From assembly GCF_041320595.1 (NCBI RefSeq), contig NZ_CP166625.1, positions 4,772,001 to 4,836,000 of the forward strand: DNA of 64,000 nt, in the 5' to 3' direction. Source of the stretch: Pleomorphomonas sp. PLEO. Its GTDB lineage: Bacteria > Pseudomonadota > Alphaproteobacteria > Rhizobiales > Pleomorphomonadaceae. Of the stretch, positions 24,434 through 33,100 are shown piece after piece. The notes under the pieces are model-generated. The model searched no databases. It had not been told where the DNA came from and saw only the letters and a list, made by a program, of their open reading frames with translations. Position 1 is the first letter of the stretch. Every line of letters starts with the position of its first letter. The position numbers and the translations under genes are program-made.

Positions 24434-26554
24434 TTACTCGGCCGCCAGCGCTTGGTGCGCTTCGTCGGCCAAGTCATCATTCTCCAAAGTGTCGTTTTCG
24501 CCCATGGCCGATTCACCGTCGCTCGCCGCCGTCTCCACGACAGACGAGTCCGCAGCCGGGATGCGCAACTGTTCCGGCAGCCAGCCGGTGTCGGCAAGAA
24601 GGCGTTCCGCCTCCTTGGCCATGTCGCCCTTCTTCATGTGGTCGATAAGTTGCGCAGCCCGTTCGCCGGCCCCCTCGCGGACGGCTTGAAGAATGCGCGC
24701 TTTGGTGACGCGGCCAAGGTAGTTGGCGGCTGTCGGCCGCCATCCGACCTCCACCATGTCGAGTTTCGTCGCCCGCGCCAGCCGGTCGGCCTGCGAGAGA
24801 CGGACTTTCAGCCCATGCTCGCTGACGCCGGAGCCGCCGTAGGGGTTCGGTCGTTCATAGAGCGCGTTGATCCCATAGCTGACGCAATGGGCGAGCAGTT
24901 TCATACGGTTGTCGTCGTCGAGCGCGACGAGCCAATTCCACAGGGCATCGTCATCGGCTGGAATGTGGTCGCTCCAGCGTTCGTGCCGATCGGCAACGGA
25001 CTTCGCCGAGGAACTGTCCTTCAACCCCTCGGCCTCGGCGGAGAAATAGACGTGCCGGACATTGGCCTCGAGCACGCCTGTCGCCGGGCGGTGCAGGAAG
25101 GTATCTGACACCAGCTTATGCAGCAGGGCCGTCATGGCGACATGCGGATGGTTCGCCACCGCGTCCCGCAGTGCCAGTGTGCGATGCGCGGTCAGTTCTG
25201 TGACGAGCCGATCGGGCAGCGACCTGATGCCATCCTCTTCCTCATCGTCGGACTGAGCCGGCTGGCCGTCGGTGGTGATGACGGCGCGCGGGATGGCGGG
25301 AGCGGCGGGTTCGACGGTCTCGCCTTGCACCATGTCCTGCATGTTGTCGCCCTCGGACTCCACCGGCCGTTCATCCTCGGGACGGACATATCCACGGTCG
25401 ACCGACAGCGAACCATCGGCATCGATGGTGACGAAGGCGCCGGCGATGGTGATCTCGGCCGGGTCATAGCGGACAGGTCGCTTATCGAGCGCTTCCATCG
25501 CCATCTCGAGCTCGCCGAGGCGCTGGTCGACATCTTCCGGCAGCTCTTCGGCGCTCTCGTAGTCTTCGGACAGGCGGTTGTATTCGGCCTGCAAGGCGTC
25601 GCGCGTCGCTTGTTCCTCTTCGGTCATGTCGAGCGGCTTGCCGGCAAGGGCCCGCAGGCCGTGGGTTACGCCATAGGGGATGCTGACGGCGGCCTCGACC
25701 CACTTCCAGCCCTCATTAGCGATCTCGTCGGCGATCGTCTTCAGCTTCTCTGCGACCAGGCGATCGAGCAGACCAACATCCTGCAGCCAACCGCCATCGT
25801 CGGACTGGAACAGGTCGCGCAGCACGATGCCGTCGGCGGCTTCATAGGCGTCGACTCCGACGAAGACAACGCGTTTGTCGGACGCGCGAGCCGTCGTCTC
25901 GGTCAACATGCGCCGAATCTGCCATGGTTCCTTCTGCCAGCCATCGCGGGCCGTCTCCCAGACCTGTTCCTGGCGGGTGTGATCCGGCGAGACGGTGAAG
26001 GCCATCAGCATTTCCAGCGTCATGCCGTCCTCGGCATAGATGTCGAGCAGCTTGGGTGAGACGGACGCAAGGCGCAGGCGCTGCTTCACAACGTTGACGC
26101 CGATGAAGAAAGCGGCGGCGATCGCTTCCTCGGTCATGCCCTTGTCGCGCATGGCCTGAAACGCCCGGAATTGGTCGAGGGGATGCAGCGGCGCGCGGTC
26201 GATGTTCTCGGAGAGCGAAACCTCGTCGACTAGGATGTCGCTCGTCGCATCACCGACAACACAGGGCACGGGCGTTGTCTTAGAGAAACGCTTCTGCCTG
26301 GCAAGCAATTCCAGTGCACGATAACGCCGGCCGCCGGCGGGCACCTCGAACATGCCGGTCTCGTTACCCTGGGCGTCGAGGACGGGACGAACGTGCAGGG
26401 ACTGGATGAGGCCGCGCCGAGCAATGGATTCGGCCAGTTCCTCGATCGAGACGCCGGCCTTGACGTGCCGGACGTTCGACTGGCTGAGCACCAGCTTGTT
26501 AAAGGGGATATCGCGAGACGACGCGAGGGTGATCTTCTGAATGGCAGTTGCCAT
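24434..26554 (-). CDS. ParB/RepB-family partition-like protein
   Basis: A 706-residue protein. Residues 10-120 form a ParB N-terminal nuclease-like/CTPase domain (NKLVLSQSNVR, IEELAESIARRGLIQSL, GGRRYRALELL, ENIDRAPLHPLDQFRAFQAM). An HTH region follows (MTEEAIAAAFFIGVNVVKQR). The long remainder is helical and acidic, as in ParB-like proteins of alphaproteobacterial plasmids and ICEs, which are about twice the length of chromosomal ParB. No ParA is adjacent. It is the largest member of the element's maintenance module. Confidence 0.8.
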   Translation of the reverse strand: MATAIQKITLASSRDIPFNKLVLSQSNVRHVKAGVSIEELAESIARRGLIQSLHVRPVLDAQGNETGMFEVPAGGRRYRALELLARQKRFSKTTPVPCVVGDATSDILVDEVSLSENIDRAPLHPLDQFRAFQAMRDKGMTEEAIAAAFFIGVNVVKQRLRLASVSPKLLDIYAEDGMTLEMLMAFTVSPDHTRQEQVWETARDGWQKEPWQIRRMLTETTARASDKRVVFVGVDAYEAADGIVLRDLFQSDDGGWLQDVGLLDRLVAEKLKTIADEIANEGWKWVEAAVSIPYGVTHGLRALAGKPLDMTEEEQATRDALQAEYNRLSEDYESAEELPEDVDQRLGELEMAMEALDKRPVRYDPAEITIAGAFVTIDADGSLSVDRGYVRPEDERPVESEGDNMQDMVQGETVEPAAPAIPRAVITTDGQPAQSDDEEEDGIRSLPDRLVTELTAHRTLALRDAVANHPHVAMTALLHKLVSDTFLHRPATGVLEANVRHVYFSAEAEGLKDSSSAKSVADRHERWSDHIPADDDALWNWLVALDDDNRMKLLAHCVSYGINALYERPNPYGGSGVSEHGLKVRLSQADRLARATKLDMVEVGWRPTAANYLGRVTKARILQAVREGAGERAAQLIDHMKKGDMAKEAERLLADTGWLPEQLRIPAADSSVVETAASDGESAMGENDTLENDDLADEAHQALAAE

Positions 26555-26716
26555 GGAACCTACTCCGTGACGGACGCCGAGAGCCTCTCTCTCGAACCCA
26601 ATCCGTCACGAAGCGAAGCGCCGCCCTCTTTCTCTGAGGACGGCGCCACGAAGCCGGAAAGGCACGGATACGCCGAACCGGAGATTCAGAAAGCCGTATC
26701 GCCGGTTCGGCGGGTT

Positions 26717-27925
26717 TCAGGCGGCTCGATCAAGCAGCTTCTTCCCCTTCGCCTCCATGTCGAGACGGGCGTCCTGATGCGGCTTGTCGCGGGCGACGGC
26801 CGTGATCCCTTGTACGAAGTCGAAGATGCTCGCCGGCGGATGCCCCTCCTCGGCAAGCACAGTGTCGATGATCTTCGCCGTCTCCGACTTGGAGAAGCCA
26901 CGCCGGCGCAGGAAGTCGCCACGGTCTTCGTCAGTCTTCGCCACGATCCGCTCGCGCGCCGCCTTGATGCCCTTGACGAAGGGCGCCGGCGAGGAATTCG
27001 CGAAGTTCAGGAGCGCCGGTGCCGCCTCATAGGCGAAACGCGAGGCGGCGTATTTCGAGTGGCGAATGGTGATCTCCTCGAACTCCTCGACGCCCCAGAG
27101 ATTGCGGTTCTGGCACACGGCGCGAAGATAGAAGCTCGCCATGCCGAGCGTCTTGGCGCCGACTTCCGAGTTCCAGCAATAGAAGCCGCGGAAATAGAGG
27201 TCGGGCGAGCCGTCGGGCAGCTTGCCGGCCTCAATAGGGTTGAGGTCGTCGACCAGGAACAGGAACACATCGCGATCGCTGGCATAGAGCGTTGTGGTGT
27301 CCTTGGTGATGTCAATACGAGGGTTGTAGACGCCGGTGGACCAGTCGAGCACGCCGGGGATTTTCCACCGCGTATCACCAGTGCCGTTGCCGGCGAGACG
27401 CTGCACCGCCTCGACCAGTTCGTGGTCGTAGATGCGGCCGTAGTCCGGACCGGTGACGGCGCGCAGTTCGAAGCGGCCGTCGTCGGTTTCGAGTGTTTTG
27501 ATCTGCTCGCCGCGGTGTGAGGTCAGGCCGTATTGCAGATTGATGCCGGCAAGTGCAGCCGGAAGCTGGCGCAGATAGGCGACGGGCGCTCCGACCAGGC
27601 TGGCGAGCTGCCCGAAGGACCAGTGCGTCGGCGCGATAGGAGTGTCCGTGCCCGGCAGGATAAGGGCCAGTCGCCCTGAATCATTGCGGTTTGCCTCAAC
27701 GTGGATGAGCGCGCTCTCCATCACCCGCGTCTGGCTGCGTTCGGTGCGGTCTCGGACCGCGTGGGCCAACTCTGACAGGGAGAGGTAGCGCTCGTCGGTC
27801 GGACGCGAGAACCACTCCGACGAGACGCGGCCGACCCGCTCGCCACGGCCGACATCGACCTTGTAACCGCTGCTGGTGTCACGGTGTGCATCGAGAACCG
27901 GCATGTTCATGGGACCAAACTCCAT
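26717..27925 (-). CDS. DUF932-domain protein
   Basis: A 402-residue protein of the DUF932 (phage/plasmid-like) family. The conserved part runs from about residue 60 to 330, with HWSFGQLASLVGAPVAYLRQ, LRAVTGPDYGRIYDHELV, DRDVFLFLVDDLN and FYCWNSEVGAKTLG. Function is unknown; genes of this family nearly always travel with ParB-like and Toprim genes on mobile elements, as here. The ATG at 27,925 is favoured, with an alternative at 27,910. The gene lies 162 bp upstream of the ParB-like gene. Confidence 0.8.
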   Translation of the reverse strand: MEFGPMNMPVLDAHRDTSSGYKVDVGRGERVGRVSSEWFSRPTDERYLSLSELAHAVRDRTERSQTRVMESALIHVEANRNDSGRLALILPGTDTPIAPTHWSFGQLASLVGAPVAYLRQLPAALAGINLQYGLTSHRGEQIKTLETDDGRFELRAVTGPDYGRIYDHELVEAVQRLAGNGTGDTRWKIPGVLDWSTGVYNPRIDITKDTTTLYASDRDVFLFLVDDLNPIEAGKLPDGSPDLYFRGFYCWNSEVGAKTLGMASFYLRAVCQNRNLWGVEEFEEITIRHSKYAASRFAYEAAPALLNFANSSPAPFVKGIKAARERIVAKTDEDRGDFLRRRGFSKSETAKIIDTVLAEEGHPPASIFDFVQGITAVARDKPHQDARLDMEAKGKKLLDRAA

Positions 27926-28261
27926 GACAGGCGTCGGAGATCTCTTCTCCAACTTTCAACCCGTCACTGAAAACCGATCCCCTCTCTCACTCTCAGCGGG
28001 GCGTTGCGGGGCAGCCGCCCCACAGAAGGAGGCGGCCGAGACTAGGGGGCTTGGGCGCAGGGGAAGGCCTCCCTCACGGTGCGGATGTAGAAGTGATCCG
28101 AAGGTCGGTCGTTGCTGTTTGCTCAGGTCCGCTTGAGGCGAACGCGTTTCGTAAAGCGGCGGCCTCCTGTGATCTGGTCCCTTTGTTTGCAATACGAAGA
28201 ATGATGCAAATCCTCGGATAATAGGTCCTGTATTTCGAATTTTCGTATCGCGGAGCGCGTC
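27926..28261. other. Intergenic region upstream of DUF932 and AbiE relic
   Basis: No coding sequence is supported here. Before the AbiEi relic there is an AT-richer stretch with ATACGAAGAAT (28,192) and ATTTTCGTAT (28,239), an imperfect inverted pair. It may be the former autoregulatory operator of the AbiE antitoxin; this is weak. Confidence 0.35.
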
Positions 28262-28863
28262 ATGTCCCAACGCCAGATCACCCATTAGGTGCTGACCGCG
28301 CGCGGAATTTCGCGCCTGGCAGAGCTGCGCGAAGCAGGCGTAACAACCGCCACCATGAGCCCATGGAACGCCACGGTGGAAACGAGGCAAACGACGCCCT
28401 TGGGAATCGTTTGGCGACCTCTGCAAGGCTGTGGTGAACGTCGAGGGGCGCGTCGGAAAACTAAAAAAGTCCTCGCGCGAGCTGAAGCTCCTCGCCGTCG
28501 CGTTCCATGCGGTTGACCGATCAACTGCCGAGGCAGGTTAGGCTCGCCGTGGGTCAGAAGGACTGGTCTCCGAAACCCAAAGGCACGCCCATTCGGATGG
28601 TACGTTTCACAGATCGTCTGCTGATGGAGAGTGTTGAAACCCATTTTGGCGAGGGGCTACCTGTGAAGGTCCTCGGCGTCGCAAGGACGATCGCCAATTG
28701 TTTCCGGTATCGGAACAAGATTGGCCTGTCAGTGGCTATCGAAGGCCTTCAGGAAGCACTGCGTCAGCGCAAGACGGCGCCGAGTGGGATTGCCCGACAG
28801 GCGGAACGAGGAACGGTCACCACGGTCATCAGACCCTATCTCCTGGCACTAACCGCCAAATAG
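28262..28863 (+). pseudogene. AbiEi-family antitoxin, inactivated by an internal inversion
   Basis: The plus strand gives the N-terminus (MSQRQITH, stop, VLTARGISRLAELREAGVT) and the C-terminus (LTDQLPRQVRLAVGQKDWSP, later VLGVARTIANCFRYRNKIGL). The missing middle is on the minus strand between 28,509 and 28,362: RMERDGEELQLARGLF, stop, FSDAPLDVHHSLAEVAKRFP, then in a shifted frame TIPKGVVCLVSTVAFHG. The pieces assemble in the correct order for a type IV AbiEi antitoxin only if the 148-bp segment is flipped back. There are also two in-frame stops and one frameshift. The gene is therefore dead. Confidence 0.8.
28362..28509. repeat. Inverted segment bounded by 10-bp inverted repeats
   Basis: CATGGAACGC at 28,362-28,371 and GCGTTCCATG at 28,500-28,509 are exact inverted copies. 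They flank the flipped central segment of the AbiEi gene and are the likely crossover points. Confidence 0.75.
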
Positions 28864-28871
28864 CTAGGGAG

Positions 28872-28949
28872 ATGAATGAACAGAATACCACGTTTGATGT
28901 TGCGCAAAAGTATCGGAGGGTGAGCCACCGCATGGCGCGCCTTCTTTGA
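28872..28949 (+). pseudogene. AbiEii toxin N-terminal stub
   Basis: The frame starts 8 bp after the antitoxin stop, with GGGAG before its ATG, and encodes MNEQNTTFDVAQKYRRVSHR then a few residues before a stop. The position and first residues fit the start of an AbiEii nucleotidyltransferase toxin, which should be about 300 residues. The toxin is thus deleted together with its broken antitoxin. Confidence 0.5.
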
Positions 28950-29020
28950 ATATGCGCGGCTTTATCTCTTTCGAATTGCCCTCGACGCTCAGGAATGCTG
29001 GCGCTGATCGCGGTTGAGGC

Positions 29021-30169
29021 TTATTGAGTAGAGCGTAGCAAGGGCTCGATTGCGGTTATCGTTCGATCAACCTCGTCCTGGGTCGTCTGGACTGAGAAGC
29101 TGAAACGTAGCGTAGCGCGCGCATCGTCGAAGGAGACACCCATCGCTGTCAGTACGTGTGACGGCTTGGTAGCGCCCGCCGTGCAGGCTGATCCGGTGGC
29201 AATGCAGATGCGGCGTAGAGCGAGCTGCTCGGTGACATCGTCAGCCGCGACACCGGGAAAGGCAATCGAACTCGTGTTCGGCAGGCGTACCGTCGAGCGC
29301 GAATGGATTATCGCATCGGGCCGCAAGGCCAGAAGTCGCGCTTCGAGCTGATCGCGCAGCTGGGCCACCTTTGCCATTTCGCTAAGCCCCAGCGTAGCCA
29401 GGCGTGCCGCGACCGCCAGGCCGGCCGCCCCCGGCACATTCGACGTCCCACCACGAAGGCCCTTTTCCTGCTCGCCCGAAATCAGCGCCTTGATTGCCAC
29501 GCCGTCGCGTATGAACAACCCGCCAATCCCTTTGGGGCCATGGAATTTATGAGCGGAAAAGGAGAGAAGGTCGACCTGCGCGAGCGCGCCGACGAGATCG
29601 ATCGGAATGCGGCCCACCGCCTGGGTGGCGTCGGTGTGGAGTAAAGCCCCCGGGGACAGCTCCCGGACCACCTTTGCAAGGGCGCTGAGTGGCTGGATCG
29701 CTCCGGTCTCGTTGTTGGCGAGGTGGATAGAGACGAGACGCGTCTCTGGCCGAAGGACTGTAGCTAGGCTCTCTTGGTCGACCACACCATGCTCATTGAC
29801 CGGCAGAACATCGATCTGCTGCCCGCGCGCCTGCGCTGATCGCGCGGCAGTCAGGATCGACGAGTGTTCACTTGCGCAAGTCACCGCGTGTGATGCCGGC
29901 GCGAGCGCGCCGAACATGACCCAGCTATTGGCCTCACTCGCTCCCGAGGTGAGGACGATCTGATCGGCCTCGGTCACGCCGCCAAGCAGGTCGAGCATCG
30001 CGATACGTGCATCATCGAGCGGTCGCGCCGCGCCGAGGAGCTCGCCGGCAGTTGACGAGGCGTTGAGGAACAATGTCTCCTGGTAGTAGCGCATCGCCTC
30101 CAGCACCTCAGGGTGGGGGCGGGTTGTCGCATTGTTGTCTAGATAGGCGCTAATCTCCATGCGAGTCAC
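29021..30169 (-). CDS. sspA: Cysteine desulfurase of the phosphorothioation system (SspA/DndA-like)
   Basis: A 382-residue class V aminotransferase-fold cysteine desulfurase. The PLP lysine is in SAHKFHGPKG, other PLP contacts are TSGASEANSWV and ASEHSSI, and the catalytic cysteine is in GSACTAGATKPSHVL. It would mobilise sulfur from cysteine for DNA phosphorothioation by the SspD-like protein. The start is GTG at 30,169, overlapping the stop of the SspH-like gene (GTGA), which indicates translational coupling. In described loci the desulfurase commonly leads the modification genes; here it closes the operon. Confidence 0.82.
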   Translation of the reverse strand: MTRMEISAYLDNNATTRPHPEVLEAMRYYQETLFLNASSTAGELLGAARPLDDARIAMLDLLGGVTEADQIVLTSGASEANSWVMFGALAPASHAVTCASEHSSILTAARSAQARGQQIDVLPVNEHGVVDQESLATVLRPETRLVSIHLANNETGAIQPLSALAKVVRELSPGALLHTDATQAVGRIPIDLVGALAQVDLLSFSAHKFHGPKGIGGLFIRDGVAIKALISGEQEKGLRGGTSNVPGAAGLAVAARLATLGLSEMAKVAQLRDQLEARLLALRPDAIIHSRSTVRLPNTSSIAFPGVAADDVTEQLALRRICIATGSACTAGATKPSHVLTAMGVSFDDARATLRFSFSVQTTQDEVDRTITAIEPLLRSTQ

Positions 30170-33100
30170 CCTAGATCACGCACCAACACCGCTACCAACT
30201 GCTCGAGACGGTCGGTGTCGATAAACGGAACTTGCGCATAAATCGGCGTGGTCCCGCCACCGATGATCGCGGCGAGATGGCCCTTCCCGAGCAGGCGCTC
30301 GGCCCCACCATTCTTAATGCCCAGAGAGAGATCTGAGGTGCCGGCGCTGTCTACCCGCAGGATGAGACGGTTTCCTAGGTTACTGCGCAACTGCATTGGG
30401 AAGACGCTGGCGTCGGGGCGCTGAGCTGCGAAGATCAAATAGATGCCTGCCGCACGCGCCTTCACACCGAGCCGGTTGACCGCTGCTTCCACGCCCGCGC
30501 GGTAGCTATCGAGCTGCATCCAGTCGGCGAACTCGTCGTGGATCAGCCAGATGAGCGGCAAAGGCTCGCTCGCCGCCTTGTTGTAGGCGGCGATGTTCGA
30601 GACTCTCGCTTCCTTGAATAGCGAATAGCGGCGCTGCATTTCGGCCACTAGCGTATCGAGTCGGGTGAGCGCGTCCTCTTCCCGATCGATAATTGGCCCA
30701 TCGAGATGCGGAAGCGTTTCGAAAGCGAAATAATCAACGCCGGCCTTGGGATCGATGAGGATGATGCGGGCTTGGTCGGGGCGGTTGGTGGCAGCTATCC
30801 CGAGAATGATGTTCTGGATGAGGATAGACTTGCCGCTGCCGGTGCTTCCGGCTACGAGCGTGTGTGGTGCGGGCTCCGGTTCGAGAAACAATGGACTGCC
30901 GTCATCTTCCTTGATGGCGATCAGCAGCCTTGCATTGGCGGCATCGTTACGCGTCTCCCAGCTAGCCCAGACCTCGGGAAGACCGAGCGTCATCCTATGC
31001 GGTCGCTTTATCGAGACCACCACGAACCCAGGTTCGGCCCGCACGCCGATCAGCTCCAGGCCATGGGTCGACTCAAGCTCTTCGCGCTTGTTCTCGACCT
31101 TCGCCACTGTGAGATCGTCTGAACCTCGGAACCGTAGCAATGCTGCATTGGGGGTGAGCACCCGTTGCTCAAGCCGAGCCGACATGCCGTAGCGCAGCAG
31201 CGCTGCACGACAGCGCTGCGCCGTATCGTCGAGCCATAGCGTGTCGCTTTCTTGCGAGGGCCGGTCTTGCGCCCAAAGCTGGAGCAATGCCCTGAAGTCT
31301 AGCGAGGATCGCGATGTTTGAGTCGCGTCCGCTCCAGGAGCGAAATCCAGAATGGGGGGCGGAACGGCCGCTTCCGATACCTTACCGCTTCCGAACGGAG
31401 TGACGGGTTCAGTCAACTCGCTAGCGCAGGCGGGATCGGGAATGGATGGCGCCTGCGTTTGCTGCGGCCGCCGGCGCTCCAGAGTCTCGTTGAGCAAAAT
31501 TGCCCCAAGTTGCTTGCGGAGAGGAGTGGGATCGCGATTGTCAGCATAGGTCCGCATGATTTCGCGGACCGTGGCGGGCGTAAATCGCTCCTGATAGCCC
31601 GACTGCGTCCCCTCCACGCCGATCACGTGGTCGGCCGAGCCGATCTCGGCGTCAGCAAAGCCGTGGCTGAAGACATGACTGTAGCCCGCTACGCGGATTG
31701 TGCATTCGCCGTCCCGTATTGCCGTGCGCCAACTCGGATCGAGGCTTGTGCCGTCGCGCTGCGCGTCCTGCAGCATCTCGGCCAGTCGTGCCCTCCAAAT
31801 CGCGGCGTCGGCTGGCTCGCCGTCGGCCGCCAGCGCCTTCTCGAAACGCCGCAGGCTAGCCTTGAGCTGGATCTGGCTGTGATCGGCCTTATCGCGCAGC
31901 TTAGTCGTGGAGACAAACTTGGCCTCGGTGACGATTACGTCGAGGAAACGGTTGCCGTCAATGTCGGTCGAGGGAGCGAGGCACAGCAGATCAGCCATCC
32001 GACCTTCCACTTGGCCGAGCCAACTCGCATAATCGTCGAGGAACAGCCATGCCCGCGGCCGAGCGCCTAGCTCATGATCCACCAGATATTTGCTGAGGAC
32101 AACGCCGATTAGCTCACCTGCACTTGTCCCGCGCCGCGCCGCGCGCAGGACGATATCGCCAGATACTGAATTGGCGTCGTCGATAAGCCTGCCGGCGAGC
32201 GCGCCGGCGGTCTCGGAATCGTAGTTGGCATCAACCCCGCGCAACCGGCTGCATAAGGTCGCGCGGAGCAGTGTGTCGGATGCCTTTGACGAAATGATCA
32301 GCGAGCGATTGCTGCCGGTGGCGTGCTTGTAACAAATGACCGAGATACCACTGTTGAGAAGCTGCCGCCGGTCGAGCAGGTCGTCGAAATTGACGACCCA
32401 CGTGCCGAGCCGATGTGTCTCGTCGAGCACTTGCCGGGTCTCGTCAGACTGGAGCACCGTGCGCCGATCGGGTACGCGGCAGAAGCCGCGCTCGCGCGCG
32501 GCAAGCGCCAGCCCTGCGTCGGTGAGCACAGCCAGCCCATCGAGATAGTTCCAGCCCGCTCGTGTTTGCACAGGGCAGGTAAGATGCAACACCGCGTCGC
32601 GGTCGAAACGCCCGATCGCCTTGCGCCGCGACCATTGCGCCGGGTCGATGTCGATCGCCGGTCGTTCGATCCGTGGCACATCCGACCATCCGAGCTCAGC
32701 CTGGCGGGAGATCACATCGTGGCAGAAGACGATATCGAACGGCGGACCCTCGCTGGTCTGCGACGGGCGTTGCTCGTTGACCAGTATCGAGATGCGTAGC
32801 CGTGACATGAAATCGCGTGCCGCTTCGCTCGCGTGCAGGCCGTCCTGTTGGAGTTCGCGGTGGACGAGCTGCTGGTACAGCGCGCGGAGCTGTTTGCCAT
32901 CGGTGTGCCGCAGCACCACTTGGCACATCGCCTCTTCGCCTTCCTTTTCGGCGTCCTTGCGAACCGCATCTACCACCGCCTGGGGCAAGGCGGCGGCGTC
33001 GCAATTGAATAGCACGATCGACAGATTGTCGCGTTCGTGCGGTTGGAGCTGGAGATAGACCTGCGCAAGATCAGCGATCTGCCGCGCGGTGGGGAGCACG

